Assembly: GCF_036670015.1 (NCBI RefSeq)
Contig: NZ_CP137636.1
Location: 4,132,501 to 4,196,500 of the forward strand
DNA from: Niallia sp. XMNu-256
GTDB taxonomy: Bacteria > Bacillota > Bacilli > Bacillales > Cytobacillaceae
Direction: 5' to 3'
Length of the DNA stretch: 64,000 bases
The translations under genes were made by a program, and so were the position numbers. Shown here piece by piece: positions 36,761-45,923 of this stretch. The notes under the pieces were generated by a model, which did not search any database, was not told where the DNA came from, and worked only from the letters and a program-made list of their open reading frames with translations. How positions within the stretch are numbered: position 1 is the first letter of the stretch; the number at the start of each line of letters is the position of its first letter.

Positions 36761-38170
36761 TTATTCCTCTGGAATAAGCGAAACATACTTTTCACCGTTT
36801 AAACGGTTATGTAATTCCTGTTTGGCTTCTTCAATCATTTTTGGATTTTCCATACAAGCAATTGCCGTACGAGCCATAATATCGGCTGCATAGAGCATGC
36901 CCTTATGTCCAATTGGCGTATTCCCCACTGTAACTACTTGCCAAGTATGGAGCGGTGTACCAAGAACCATAGAGGCTGTTGTACATTGCACAGTTGGTGT
37001 TTTCCAACTAACATCTCCCACATCTGTAGATCCGTACAAAGCCCTCTCTGATGATAATGGTAGTACCAGTTCACACAGACGCTTATTCCCTATTAATTCC
37101 TTTTGTCGGGGTGTCATATTACTATACGCTGAAGCTTTACTTTCATTATCTAATGACTGATAAATTTGCTCTGCAAAGGAAAAATCCTCTTCACTAAATT
37201 GAAGGGCTGGTGCATCATCAAACTGTTGCTGCATTACTTTTGCAAGCGTAGTATTTGGAATTAAATTCGAAGCTGCCCCATCAAATTGTTCCTCAACGCT
37301 TGTCTCAGTCATTAATGCAGCACCTTGAGCTATTTTTTGAACACGCTTATGGATCTCTACTACTTGCTGTTTCTTTGGTGCGCGAATTAAATAAGAAACC
37401 GCTGCATATGGTTGAACTACATTTGGGGATGTACCTCCGCTATTAATGACAGCATAATGGATACGTGCCTCTTGGATAACATGTTCACGCAAGTAGTTTA
37501 CGCCAACATTCATTAACTCCACTGCATCTAAAGCACTGCGTCCTAAATGAGGGGCTGCTGCAGCATGAGCGCTCTTTCCTGTAAATTTGAATGTCACCGC
37601 ATAGTTCGCTAGTGACGTAATATTCCAAGTTGTATTGGTTGTCATGGGATGCCAAGTAATCGCCATATCCACATCGTCAAACACACCATGCTTTGTCATG
37701 TAGGCTTTACCTGATCCGTTTTCTTCTGCCGGACAACCATAAAATCGAATCGTAAACGGTGCATTTGTTTTTTCAACATACTCTTTCGCTGCCACTGCTG
37801 CTGCAAATGCACCAGTTCCGAGCAAATTATGTCCACAACCATGTCCGTTACCATTTTCCTCTATTGGTGAATATTCAACCTTACCCCCTTCTTGACTTAA
37901 AAATGGCAAGGCATCATACTCTCCCAAAAATGCAATAACGGTTGGGCCACTGCCAAAGCTACCCATAATCGCCGTTTCTAGATTAGCTACATTGTTTTCA
38001 ACTGCAAATCCTTCTGCTCTTAATGCTTCCTCCATTACTGAAACAGCATACTTCTCTTTAAAATGCAATTCTGGTTTAGCCCAGATTTTATCACTAATTG
38101 TTGTAAACGTTCGTTTTCTTTCTTGGAGATAGTCACTTACTTTAAAGGATGAATTATGCGATATTCCCAT
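36761..38170 (-). CDS. M20 family amidohydrolase, AbgB-like
   Basis: 469 aa metal-dependent amidohydrolase. GEYDALP, NGHGCGHNLLGTGA, GCPAEENGSGK and SAHAAAAPHLGRSALDAVEL give the M20D metal sites and dimerisation domain. It resembles AbgB, which cleaves p-aminobenzoyl-glutamate, and indole-acetyl-amino-acid hydrolases. The ATG at 38170 is chosen because AAGGAGG lies 6 bases upstream. It overlaps the end of the MFS gene by 17 bases and probably hydrolyses the imported substrate. Confidence 0.9.
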   Translation of the reverse strand: MGISHNSSFKVSDYLQERKRTFTTISDKIWAKPELHFKEKYAVSVMEEALRAEGFAVENNVANLETAIMGSFGSGPTVIAFLGEYDALPFLSQEGGKVEYSPIEENGNGHGCGHNLLGTGAFAAAVAAKEYVEKTNAPFTIRFYGCPAEENGSGKAYMTKHGVFDDVDMAITWHPMTTNTTWNITSLANYAVTFKFTGKSAHAAAAPHLGRSALDAVELMNVGVNYLREHVIQEARIHYAVINSGGTSPNVVQPYAAVSYLIRAPKKQQVVEIHKRVQKIAQGAALMTETSVEEQFDGAASNLIPNTTLAKVMQQQFDDAPALQFSEEDFSFAEQIYQSLDNESKASAYSNMTPRQKELIGNKRLCELVLPLSSERALYGSTDVGDVSWKTPTVQCTTASMVLGTPLHTWQVVTVGNTPIGHKGMLYAADIMARTAIACMENPKMIEEAKQELHNRLNGEKYVSLIPEE

Positions 38171-39386
38171 GTTCAACCTCCTTAAAAACCTGATTTTTTA
38201 GAGAGATGGTTAAAATCGCACCCACACAAATAATGGAAATGACTACTAATAGCCACATTGCAGCGTTATAGGAACCATTAAACACATCAACCATGAATCC
38301 TATTAAAGTAGGCGTAACAAATCCTGCTAATTGTCCTCCGGTATTTGCCATCCCCATAGCTGTTCCTGCATAACTTGAAGGAATTCTTTTTAATATAAAT
38401 GATGGCAATAATAACACAACGAAAGTCAATAGCAAGGTGACGATACATTGAAAAGTTATAAATAATGCAATGGATTCTGCATTAAACATTAGAAATAAAA
38501 ATCCAGATAAGATCAATGCACAAACTGCACCAATGAATTTATTTACTTTCAAATCTAATTTATCGATTAGATAACCAAATACGATCATGGCAATAATTTG
38601 AATAGCACCAGGAATCATTTGTAACCAGCCAATGGAAACTAAATCAAGCCCACGTACATCTGTCAAATATTTAGGCATCCAAGAATTTAGCCCCCAGTTT
38701 ACCGCATAAATAGTAAAGTATGCGACAACTAAACTCCACATTAATGGCATTTTAAATAAGATCCCTAATATGTCTTTTACTTTATGCCCTTGATTGGTTT
38801 CTTTTGCTATTTCATCCTTCGGTACATATTTCGAATATAGAATTGCAATCCCAACTCCCAATAATCCGGCAATAACAAAGAACGCACGCCAACCTATTGT
38901 TAGTAGGAGTGCAGCTGAGATAATTGGTACAAGCATCGCCATAATCCCGCCAGAAGAAAGCATGATCGACATTACTTTACTTCGTTCATTCACAGGGAAA
39001 GATGATGAAATAATCTTTGAAGCTGAAGGTTGAAAACCACCTTCACCAATTCCGAATAGAAAACGAATGATGACCATCATACTTAATGTCCATGCAACCG
39101 CAGTTAAACCTGTAAAAATAGACCATACAATCACTGCTGTTAATAATACTTTCTTTGCACCAAACTTATCCGCTAAAAGACCTCCAGGTAATTGCATCAA
39201 GGCATATCCTAGGAAGAATGAGCTTAAAATCAGACCTGTCTCCGTAGCGGTTAAAGCAAGGTCTTCTCCAATATACACGATGGCATAATTGATTAAGTAA
39301 CGGTCAAGGTTACCTAATGCCCAACCTAAGAACAGTAATATTACTAATGTTTTCCGAAACTTTTTCTCAAGAATTTTCTCCGCCAT
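38154..39386 (-). CDS. MFS transporter (ACS-type, organic anion)
   Basis: 410 aa, 12 predicted membrane segments. LGWALGNLDRYLINYAIVYI, FGIGEGGFQPSASKIISSSFP and WRAFFVIAGLLG match the anion:cation symporter (hexuronate/phthalate) group. AAAGGAAGG precedes the ATG. The 17-base overlap with the AbgB-like hydrolase gene indicates one transport-and-hydrolysis unit, probably for an N-acyl amino acid or amide conjugate. Confidence 0.9.
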   Translation of the reverse strand: MAEKILEKKFRKTLVILLFLGWALGNLDRYLINYAIVYIGEDLALTATETGLILSSFFLGYALMQLPGGLLADKFGAKKVLLTAVIVWSIFTGLTAVAWTLSMMVIIRFLFGIGEGGFQPSASKIISSSFPVNERSKVMSIMLSSGGIMAMLVPIISAALLLTIGWRAFFVIAGLLGVGIAILYSKYVPKDEIAKETNQGHKVKDILGILFKMPLMWSLVVAYFTIYAVNWGLNSWMPKYLTDVRGLDLVSIGWLQMIPGAIQIIAMIVFGYLIDKLDLKVNKFIGAVCALILSGFLFLMFNAESIALFITFQCIVTLLLTFVVLLLPSFILKRIPSSYAGTAMGMANTGGQLAGFVTPTLIGFMVDVFNGSYNAAMWLLVVISIICVGAILTISLKNQVFKEVEHGNIA

Positions 39387-39757
39387 AAGACCTTCCTTTC
39401 ATTTAACGACACTCTATAAGAGAAAAAAGTAAATGTCGAATTTTGTACGATTGCAATAGGTATTTAAGGAAAATTAGGGTTTACTATCGAGACTTATTCC
39501 AACCTTAAATCAAAAAAAATGGGCTCGATCTAAATATAGATTATGCTTTTCTTTAATTAATAAACTGTAGCTTTATAAAATTTTATAATGAGATTTAAAA
39601 TTACACCCTTTTTTTAAAAAATAAAAAAGAGCTGTCCCAACATATTTATGTAGAGATCAGCCGCTTCTAGATGAGTTAAACCTATTGAGATTACCCCCTA
39701 TTATAAAGTATAGTAAAGTATCTGGATAAAATAATCATCTGATTAAGGATGTGTCAT
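39387..39757. other. Intergenic region between the MFS gene and rluF
   Basis: No gene is seen. It holds a TGTCGAATTTTGTACGATT stretch near 39434 that faintly echoes the CATTCGAC/GTCGAATG palindrome upstream of iclR. A weak hairpin with GCTG/CAGC arms near 39632-39662 and a T run on the minus strand may be the relic of a terminator. Confidence 0.3.
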
Positions 39758-40465
39758 ATGCGCATTAATAAATATATAAGTGAATCTGGAAAATCATCTA
39801 GACGAGGCGCCGATAAATTAATTACTGATGGCAGAGTTACAATCAATGGGAAACGTGTCACGATAGGCACCCAAGTTAAACCTGGGGATGATGTTCGAGT
39901 AGATGGAAATCCCATCCGAGTAGCAAGAAATAATGTCTATATCGCCTTAAATAAACCTGTAGGGATTACGAGTACAACTGAAAAGGCTGTAAAGGGAAAT
40001 ATTGTGGATTTGGTCAACCATCCATTAAGAGTATTTAATATTGGGCGCTTGGATAAGGATTCAGAGGGTTTGATCCTCCTTACGAATGATGGCGATATTG
40101 TTAACGAAATTCTACGTTCTGAAAATAAGCACGAAAAGGAATATATCGTTTCGGTGGACAAGCCCATTACCCCTGAATTCTTAAAGAAGATGTCAGAAGG
40201 TGTGAAAATATTAGGGACAAAAACACTTCCTTGTAAAACCACCCAATTATCAAAATATGATTTTAAAATCATTTTAACACAGGGACTAAATCGTCAAATT
40301 CGCCGAATGTGCGCTGAGTGTGGGTATGAGGTGTACCGATTGCAAAGAATCCGAATTATGAATATCCATTTAGGCAATCTTCCTCCTGGACAATGGAGGG
40401 ATCTATCTAAGAAAGAGCGAACTCAATTATTTAGAGACTTAAACTACGAGCCAAAAGAATGGTAA
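39758..40465 (+). CDS. rluF: 23S rRNA pseudouridine synthase RluF
   Basis: 235 aa. An N-terminal S4 RNA-binding domain ([20 protein letters not shown]) precedes the synthase domain with the catalytic Asp in [36 protein letters not shown] and [18 protein letters not shown] are typical of RluF, which modifies U2604 of 23S rRNA (E. coli numbering) and can act on tRNA-Tyr. The ATG at 39758 is chosen because AAGGATG lies 7 bases upstream. It is a single gene with a terminator at 40492. Confidence 0.93.
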   Translation: MRINKYISESGKSSRRGADKLITDGRVTINGKRVTIGTQVKPGDDVRVDGNPIRVARNNVYIALNKPVGITSTTEKAVKGNIVDLVNHPLRVFNIGRLDKDSEGLILLTNDGDIVNEILRSENKHEKEYIVSVDKPITPEFLKKMSEGVKILGTKTLPCKTTQLSKYDFKIILTQGLNRQIRRMCAECGYEVYRLQRIRIMNIHLGNLPPGQWRDLSKKERTQLFRDLNYEPKEW

Positions 40466-40491
40466 AAACTAAATAATATCAATCTTTAGGT

Positions 40492-40549
40492 AGAATGATC
40501 ATTGGATTAATATCCCATAAATGGGGAAATCCGACGATCATTCTTTTTT
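40492..40549 (+). terminator. Terminator after rluF
   Basis: Arms AGAATGATC (40492-40500) and GATCATTCT (40536-40544), with an inner GGATT/AATCC stem, followed by TTTTT. Confidence 0.75.
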
Positions 40550-40735
40550 ATGTTTAAGGGCAATCTAATTCCCATAATAAACTCATTTAATTGTGATTCA
40601 ATTCACATAACTTAACTAAATATGTTTTTATATAATCTCGCCCAAATATAACAAATGATGATGTATAATAAGAAAAAATAAATAAGAAATTTGTTAATTT
40701 GTAATATTACTATAATATTTAAAGGAATGATGAAT

Positions 40736-41905
40736 ATGAGATTTAAGCCAAGCTATGCACCAGGACCAACAGACGTACGTGAGAATGTACGCTTGGCGTT
40801 AGCTAGAAAATCAAATAATACTGATTTTGACAAAGAATTCATCCACTATTACAATGACGTATGCAAAAAAATGGGACAGGTCATGGGTACGAAAAGTGAA
40901 GTACTTTTGCTTGCTGGAGAAGGAATTCTAGCTTTAGAGGCTGCCTGTGCAAGCTTAACCGAACCGGGGGATCGTGTCCTTGTACTCGATAATGGAATAT
41001 ATGGGGAAGGCTTTAAAGACTTTGTTAGTATGTACGGAGGAGAACCTGTTGTCTTAAGCTTTGACTATCATAAAGAAATACCTGTTGAAGAAGTACGCAA
41101 CTATTTAGAAAAAGATCATGACTTCAAATATGCCACATTTGTTCATTGTGATACACCAACGTCCATCTTAAATGATGTCAGCCAACTCTCTCCATTATTA
41201 AAAGAATATGGCATTCTAACAGTCGTTGATTCAGTAGCTGGGATGGTTGGTGAATCCATCGATGTCGATCAAAGTCAGGTTGATATTTGCTGTGGAGGTA
41301 CGCAAAAGGCGATCTCAGCACCTACTGGCTTAGCGATCGTTTCCATTAGTGAAGACGCTAAAAAGGCGATGAATTATCGTAAAACACCAATTGCTTCATT
41401 TTATGCAAACCTGCAGATTTTTGAAGGGTATATAGAAAAAGGAACCTTACCTTATACAATGCCTGCTATGAATATTGAATCGTTGGATGTTGCACTAAAC
41501 AATATTTTAGAAGAAGGTCAATTAGCCATTTATGAGCGGCATGCAAAAATTGCAAACGCGGTGCGGAAATCAATACAAGAATACGGACTATCATTATTTT
41601 TAGAATCAGGATGCTCTAATACCGTAACTGCTGTTGTCATTCCAGAAGAAATCGGCGCATTACGATTACAACAACACATCCAAGAAACATACAATCTATA
41701 CATTGCTACCTCTTTGGCACAATATGAAGATGTCATTTTGCGTATTGGTCATATGGGTGAAAATGCCTTCGCTGAAAAAGTTCTATCTGTCTTAACAGTG
41801 ATCGATAATGGCCTTCGTGATTTAGGTTTCAAAGGAAATGGGAACCTTGGACAGCTATTTCTCGATGCTTATCGAACAGAAGAATTAAGTTCCATTTATG
41901 TTTAA
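40736..41905 (+). CDS. Class V aminotransferase (alanine-glyoxylate aminotransferase-like)
   Basis: 389 aa PLP enzyme. The N-terminal PGPTDVRENVR, LLLAGEGILALEAACASL, VVDSVAGMVGES and the PLP-lysine region CCGGTQKAISAPTGLAIV match the alanine/serine-glyoxylate aminotransferase group. The ATG at 40736 is chosen because AAAGGA lies 9 bases upstream; nearby in-frame ATGs at 40727 and 40730 are possible. It is a single gene. Whether it serves glyoxylate, ureidoglycine or another amino acceptor cannot be told. Confidence 0.88.
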   Translation: MRFKPSYAPGPTDVRENVRLALARKSNNTDFDKEFIHYYNDVCKKMGQVMGTKSEVLLLAGEGILALEAACASLTEPGDRVLVLDNGIYGEGFKDFVSMYGGEPVVLSFDYHKEIPVEEVRNYLEKDHDFKYATFVHCDTPTSILNDVSQLSPLLKEYGILTVVDSVAGMVGESIDVDQSQVDICCGGTQKAISAPTGLAIVSISEDAKKAMNYRKTPIASFYANLQIFEGYIEKGTLPYTMPAMNIESLDVALNNILEEGQLAIYERHAKIANAVRKSIQEYGLSLFLESGCSNTVTAVVIPEEIGALRLQQHIQETYNLYIATSLAQYEDVILRIGHMGENAFAEKVLSVLTVIDNGLRDLGFKGNGNLGQLFLDAYRTEELSSIYV

Positions 41906-41923
41906 AGTTATTCAAAGACTTAA

Positions 41924-41951
41924 AAACCCACTCTCCTTTAAGAGTGGGTTT
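41924..41951. terminator. Hairpin after the aminotransferase gene
   Basis: Perfect 11-base arms AAACCCACTCT (41924-41934) and AGAGTGGGTTT (41941-41951). The U tract is better on the minus strand, so it may also serve the converging ABC operon. Confidence 0.72.
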
Positions 41952-42099
41952 AGTTAAAAATTAAGGATTTGAAGGTTCCCACTTTTGATCTCTATTTTTA
42001 AAAAACTACCGACCTCATTTTACTTATTTGTAGGATTCACGTGATAAATCTACATAAAGGTAAGAGGTCCTGCCTAAACATATAGACAGGACCTCGTGT

Positions 42100-42843
42100 T
42101 TATTTTAGCATTGTCGACTTTAAAAACTCCTGAGTTCGCTCCTCTTTCGGATCGTTAAAAAATTGGTCAGGATTGCCGCGTTCAATAATTTCTCCATCGT
42201 GCATATATACAATCCAATCCGCTACTTCTTTAGCAAATCCCATTTCATGGGTAACAACAACCATTGTCATTCCTTCTTCAGCCAAATCTTTCATAGTTGT
42301 TAAGACCTCTCCCACAAGCTCAGGATCGAGTGCTGAGGTTGGCTCATCGAAAAGCATAATGTCTGGTTCCATCGCAAGTGCTCTAGCAATTGCGACCCGT
42401 TGCTTCTGCCCGCCTGATAGTTTACTAGGATAGACATCTGACTTATCCTCCAAGCCTACTTTATTCAGCAATTTTTTTGCTTTGGAGATAGCCTCCTCTT
42501 TGTCAACGCCCTTTACCATGATCGGTGCTTCGATAATATTTTCCAAAACGGTTTTGTGTGGGAATAAGTTGAAATGTTGAAACACCATCCCTACCCTTTC
42601 CCTAATTTTATTGAGGTTATCGGTACTTGGGTCGACTTCATTTCCTTCAATGATAATATTGCCGTTATCCTTTTTTTCTAAAAAGTTCAAACAGCGAAGG
42701 AGGGTGCTTTTCCCTGAGCCGCTTGCTCCTACTAAACAAACGACATCATTCTCGAAAACTGTCATATTGATATTTTTTAATACATGTAAGTCTCCAAATG
42801 ATTTATTTAATTGATTTATTTTAATCATTTCTCTTGTGTCCAA
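42100..42843 (-). CDS. Amino-acid ABC transporter ATP-binding protein
   Basis: 247 aa polar amino-acid uptake ATPase. Walker [25 protein letters not shown], Walker [15 protein letters not shown] and [12 protein letters not shown] are intact, very like GlnQ/ArtP-type proteins. A TTG start at 42843 is used because GGAGG lies 8 bases upstream; an ATG at 42828 is possible. It is the last gene of a binding protein-permease-ATPase operon. Confidence 0.94.
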   Translation of the reverse strand: MDTREMIKINQLNKSFGDLHVLKNINMTVFENDVVCLVGASGSGKSTLLRCLNFLEKKDNGNIIIEGNEVDPSTDNLNKIRERVGMVFQHFNLFPHKTVLENIIEAPIMVKGVDKEEAISKAKKLLNKVGLEDKSDVYPSKLSGGQKQRVAIARALAMEPDIMLFDEPTSALDPELVGEVLTTMKDLAEEGMTMVVVTHEMGFAKEVADWIVYMHDGEIIERGNPDQFFNDPKEERTQEFLKSTMLK

Positions 42844-42855
42844 CGTCCTCGCCTC

Positions 42856-43521
42856 CTATCTGTCGCTTACTGCTAATTTCAGTTCAAATCGGTTTACTAC
42901 AAATGTCATCAGCGCCACTAGCAATAAATAGTAGACTGCTACAATGAGTAAATAAGTCATTTCATCAAAATTATTGGAACCTAGAGTTGTCGCGACATTA
43001 AACAGCTCATTCATAGAGATAAATGCGGCTAACGAAGAATCTTTTAAACTGATGATAAATTGGTTGCCTAAAGGCGGCAACGCCCGGCGGAATGCCTGCG
43101 GAAGAATAATTCTTCTTAAGGTCAGCACTTTTGTCATCCCCAAAGAGCGTCCTGCCTCCATCTGTCCTTTATCGACTGCCTGAATTGCGCCTCGAAGGAT
43201 TTCAGAAATATAGGCTCCATTATGTAACGCTAGGGCAAGTGAAGCGGCCCAGAAATCAGGAAGGAGGAAAATCCCGCTAATTCCGAAGTAGAGGATAAAT
43301 ATTTGAACAATCAGTGGGGTTCCACGAACCAAATAGACATATATATCTGAAATGAGTTCTAACACTTTTATTTTTGAGATTTTTAATAAGGCAAAGAAAA
43401 GTCCTATAATGATTCCGATTAAGATAGAAACAGCTGTCAACTCTAATGTTAAAAGCATTGCTTTTAAGAATACACCTTTTGTTTCTGTTAGTGTTTGAAA
43501 AAAATGTGAAAAACTTGGCAA
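42856..43521 (-). CDS. Amino-acid ABC transporter permease
   Basis: 221 aa, about five membrane segments. VYLVRGTPLIVQIFILYFGI and the EAA loop (EAGRSLGMTKVLTLRRIILPQ) are typical of the His/Glu/Gln/Arg family permeases. A TTG start with AAGGAAG upstream is used. It lies between the lipoprotein gene and the ATPase gene. Confidence 0.93.
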   Translation of the reverse strand: MPSFSHFFQTLTETKGVFLKAMLLTLELTAVSILIGIIIGLFFALLKISKIKVLELISDIYVYLVRGTPLIVQIFILYFGISGIFLLPDFWAASLALALHNGAYISEILRGAIQAVDKGQMEAGRSLGMTKVLTLRRIILPQAFRRALPPLGNQFIISLKDSSLAAFISMNELFNVATTLGSNNFDEMTYLLIVAVYYLLLVALMTFVVNRFELKLAVSDR

Positions 43522-43554
43522 TGTACCTACTTCCTTTCTATCCGTGACATAAAT

Positions 43555-44337
43555 CTATTCTGGTTTAATGGTAATGTCCTCACCAAAATATTTAATACTA
43601 ATCCGAGTGAGTGTCCCGTTTTCCCGGAGTTTTTCCAAGGATTCGTTTACTCTCTTCAATAGTTGTGGGTTATCCTGAGGCAGTACAATGGCTTGTTCAC
43701 TGCGATGAATTAACTCCTGCCCTTTAATCTTAAACCCTTCCTTTGCAGCATTTTTCCCAGTGACAAAATCTGTAATGACTGCATCATGCCGTCCTCCACT
43801 TAACGCTTTTAAAGCGGTAATATCGCTGTCATAGTTTTTTATGTTGTCTGTATACTTAGAAGCGGTATCCGCATAAGTCGAACCTTTTGCTACAGCTACC
43901 TCTTTGCCCGCTAAATCTTTGACAGTCTTAATTTGACTGTCCGGCCTAGTGAAAATTTGCGGTCCAGAATAATAGTAGGGAGTACTGAAGGAAACATGTT
44001 TGCTCCGCTGCAGATTGATCGTGTGGCTAGCAACTGCTGCATCCGCACGACCTGTTTTGACCCCCTCTACAATCCCTTTGAATTTGATTCGTTTTTGAAC
44101 TGGTTCAAGGCCCATTTCTCTTGCAATGGCTTCGCCAACCTCAATATCAAAGCCTGACATGGTGAGATCTTCATTCATATAACTAAATGGCTTAAACTCA
44201 CCCGATGCAGCAAAAACAAATTTATTTTTATGTATCAGTTCAGATCCGTCGGCAAGCTTTTCCTTCTCGGCACAAGCTGATAAAAAGCAAACCATAATAA
44301 AACAGAAAACCAATATTAGCCTTTTATTCAACCGCAT
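43555..44337 (-). CDS. Amino-acid ABC transporter substrate-binding lipoprotein
   Basis: 260 aa. A signal peptide with lipobox LSAC near residue 22 anchors it outside the membrane. The mature part is a family 3 solute-binding fold (GEFKPFSYMNEDLTMSGFDI, RADAAVASHTINLQRSKHV, DAVITDFVTG). The substrate is probably a polar amino acid but cannot be fixed from sequence. The ATG at 44337 is preferred, with AAAGGA 12 bases upstream; a TTG at 44349 overlaps that site. Confidence 0.9.
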   Translation of the reverse strand: MRLNKRLILVFCFIMVCFLSACAEKEKLADGSELIHKNKFVFAASGEFKPFSYMNEDLTMSGFDIEVGEAIAREMGLEPVQKRIKFKGIVEGVKTGRADAAVASHTINLQRSKHVSFSTPYYYSGPQIFTRPDSQIKTVKDLAGKEVAVAKGSTYADTASKYTDNIKNYDSDITALKALSGGRHDAVITDFVTGKNAAKEGFKIKGQELIHRSEQAIVLPQDNPQLLKRVNESLEKLRENGTLTRISIKYFGEDITIKPE

Positions 44338-44563
44338 GTTAGCTATCAATTCCTTTCCCTTTCGTTTATTTCTACAATCCCCCTTGCTAGGTATCTAACT
44401 TATTACAGTGAATACCCCTTTAACTTCCCGATCAAACAAAAAAGTGCCAGCCACCTTTAATGGTGTCTGACACTCTTTGCACAACACATAAATAGAGCTA
44501 GTTTCACAGAGGGAGTACCTTCCGCTTTTTTTCTGCTTTAGGTAGAATAAATATTCTAATAAA
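44338..44563. other. Upstream region of the amino-acid ABC operon
   Basis: A hairpin with imperfect arms AGTGCCAGCCACC (44443-44455) and GGTGTCTGACACT (44462-44474) and a T run on the minus strand acts as a likely terminator. The operon promoter should lie between it and 44350. No gene is seen. Confidence 0.45.
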
Positions 44564-44588
44564 CCTCATTTACTTATGATACGGTTCA
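44564..44588 (-). repeat. Copy of the rlmH 3' end (left att-like repeat)
   Basis: The minus strand reads TGAACCGTATCATAA from 44588 to 44574, identical over 15 bases to the codons at the end of rlmH (45112-45098). With three mismatches it continues GTAAATGAGGTT against ATAGATGCGGTT. The translated fragment EPYHK-stop is kept. The rlmH 3' end is the insertion site of SCC elements in staphylococci. Confidence 0.7.
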
Positions 44589-44730
44589 CCCTACTTGGCT
44601 AACTAGCAGTTTTTTAGCCCCCTTATATTAGCCTAATCGGTCTTATAAAATTTTCTGAGTTTAGTGTTTATACACCTTATTGACCCATTTAATAAATGTG
44701 TAACTGAGCACATAATTGACAGTCAAATCA

Positions 44731-44767
44731 AAAAAACACCCTGCTTCGCAACTAAAACAAAACAGGG
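44731..44767 (-). terminator. Terminator of the small gene at 44776
   Basis: Arms CCCTG (44739-44743) and CAGGG (44763-44767) with a T run on the minus strand (44736-44731). Confidence 0.6.
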
Positions 44768-44775
44768 CCTTACTA

Positions 44776-44964
44776 TTATTGCAAGCGATCTAAAGCTTGA
44801 TAGTCTTTCATATATGGACCATTATCCGCTACGGCTGAATGGTATAGCGCTTTAATGGCTAAATTTTTCTCTAAGCCCATTTCGACTTTTATCTTCTTTA
44901 GCTCATCATGCAATTCACGGTGCTCATTTATTAATTTTAACATGATTTTTTTACTATATTTCAT
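44776..44964 (-). CDS. Small hypothetical protein inside the att-like repeats
   Basis: 62 aa, charged and mostly helical (KKIMLKLINEHRELHDELKK), no membrane segment or metal motif. AGGGA lies upstream of the ATG and a terminator follows, so it is probably a real gene. I do not recognise a family. It is the only gene between the two copies of the rlmH 3' end. Confidence 0.5.
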   Translation of the reverse strand: MKYSKKIMLKLINEHRELHDELKKIKVEMGLEKNLAIKALYHSAVADNGPYMKDYQALDRLQ

Positions 44965-45087
44965 CTTGTCACATCCCTAATGTATTGTTTTTTCAGTTCT
45001 TGTAATGGAAATTGACAGGTTTATTAAACTCAACAAAATCTACGAATACAACCTTTTCATATACCATTTAGGTAATTAATGTAGGAA

Positions 45088-45112
45088 CCGCATCTATTTA
45101 TGATACGGTTCA
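45088..45112 (-). repeat. rlmH 3' end (right att-like repeat)
   Basis: The end of rlmH, minus strand TGAACCGTATCATAAATAGATG, is repeated 524 bases to the left at 44588. Staphylococcal SCC attachment sites have the related core TATCATAA followed by the rlmH stop codon. Confidence 0.7.
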
Positions 45113-45573
45113 TTCCGATTAATCCGAAATGCTCGGTACACTTGCTCCAACAAGATCAACCGCATGAGCTGATGGGGGAAGGTCATTTTAGAAAAGGATA
45201 GCTTTTCATCTGCTCGGTTGAGTACTTCGTCGCTTAGACCTAGTGAACCACCGATGACAAAGGCAATTTTACTTTTCCCATAAGTAGCTAATTTGTCTAG
45301 GGAATCAGCCAACTCCTCAGATGACTTCATCTTTCCATCGATTGCAAGGGCAATAACATACGTATCTGTAGATATCTTGCCCAAAAGTTTTTCTCCTTCT
45401 TTTTGTTTGACTTGCTCCATTTCAGCTAGACTTAGTTCTTCCGGGGCCTTTTCATCTGCCAATTCAATCATTTCTACTTTCGCATAACTTGATAATCGCT
45501 TTAAATATTCTTGAATTCCTGCTTTTAAATACTTTTCTTTTAATTTTCCAATGGTAACGATTGAGATATTCAC
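45094..45573 (-). CDS. rlmH: 23S rRNA (pseudouridine-1915-N3) methyltransferase RlmH
   Basis: 159 aa SPOUT methyltransferase (YydA/OrfX). It methylates pseudouridine 1915 in helix 69 of 23S rRNA. The SAM-binding knot region [13 protein letters not shown] and the C-terminal [20 protein letters not shown], ending in NEPYHK, are diagnostic. The sequence is full length and intact despite the repeat at its 3' end. It is separated from htrC by a DnaA-box cluster. Confidence 0.97.
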   Translation of the reverse strand: MNISIVTIGKLKEKYLKAGIQEYLKRLSSYAKVEMIELADEKAPEELSLAEMEQVKQKEGEKLLGKISTDTYVIALAIDGKMKSSEELADSLDKLATYGKSKIAFVIGGSLGLSDEVLNRADEKLSFSKMTFPHQLMRLILLEQVYRAFRINRNEPYHK

Positions 45574-45576
45574 AAC

Positions 45577-45922
45577 TTATCCTCACTTTATAAACATTTT
45601 ACAAACAGATTACAAACAACATACCCACAGAAGTTATCCACATATTCACATTCTTATCCACATATTGTGTGGGATCGTTCGTTCCCTACAAGATATATGC
45701 CTATATTTCGACACAATTTTTCACCTGTGCATATCTGAAAATTAATAAAATATTACTTGGAAAAGCTTGATTTAATGGGATATATCTTCTAATTAATGTG
45801 CCTGCATGAGAACTTTTATAATTTCCAAGATTCGATAATAATCAACATGTGGATAATTTTATCTTTTCCTATCATAACACACAAAAAAGGAGAGCTTCCA
45901 CAGCTCTCCTGACTTATCCACA
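45577..45922. promoter_or_regulatory. DnaA-box cluster between rlmH and htrC
   Basis: Four perfect TTATCCACA boxes occur at 45634-45642, 45654-45662 (plus strand), 45848-45856 (minus strand) and 45914-45922 (plus strand). An 8/9 box TTATCCTCA lies at 45577-45585. The two central boxes are 20 bases apart. Nothing else in this 350-base gap codes for protein. Outlying DnaA clusters that titrate or regulate DnaA are known in Bacillus, and I recall one near yydA (rlmH). Confidence 0.75.
45883..45910 (-). terminator. Terminator of htrC
   Basis: Perfect 8-base arms AGGAGAGC (45888-45895) and GCTCTCCT (45903-45910), with six T on the minus strand. Confidence 0.85.
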
Positions 45923-45923
45923 A

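Noticed and set aside
44664-44855. Plus-strand frame of 63 codons upstream of and overlapping the small minus-strand gene
   Set aside because: No ribosome binding site and it runs through the minus-strand terminator hairpin; the minus-strand frame has both a start signal and a terminator.
44564-45112. A complete, self-mobile SCC element
   Set aside because: No ccr serine recombinase, no orfX-linked J regions and no resistance genes are present; only the repeats and one small gene support the idea.
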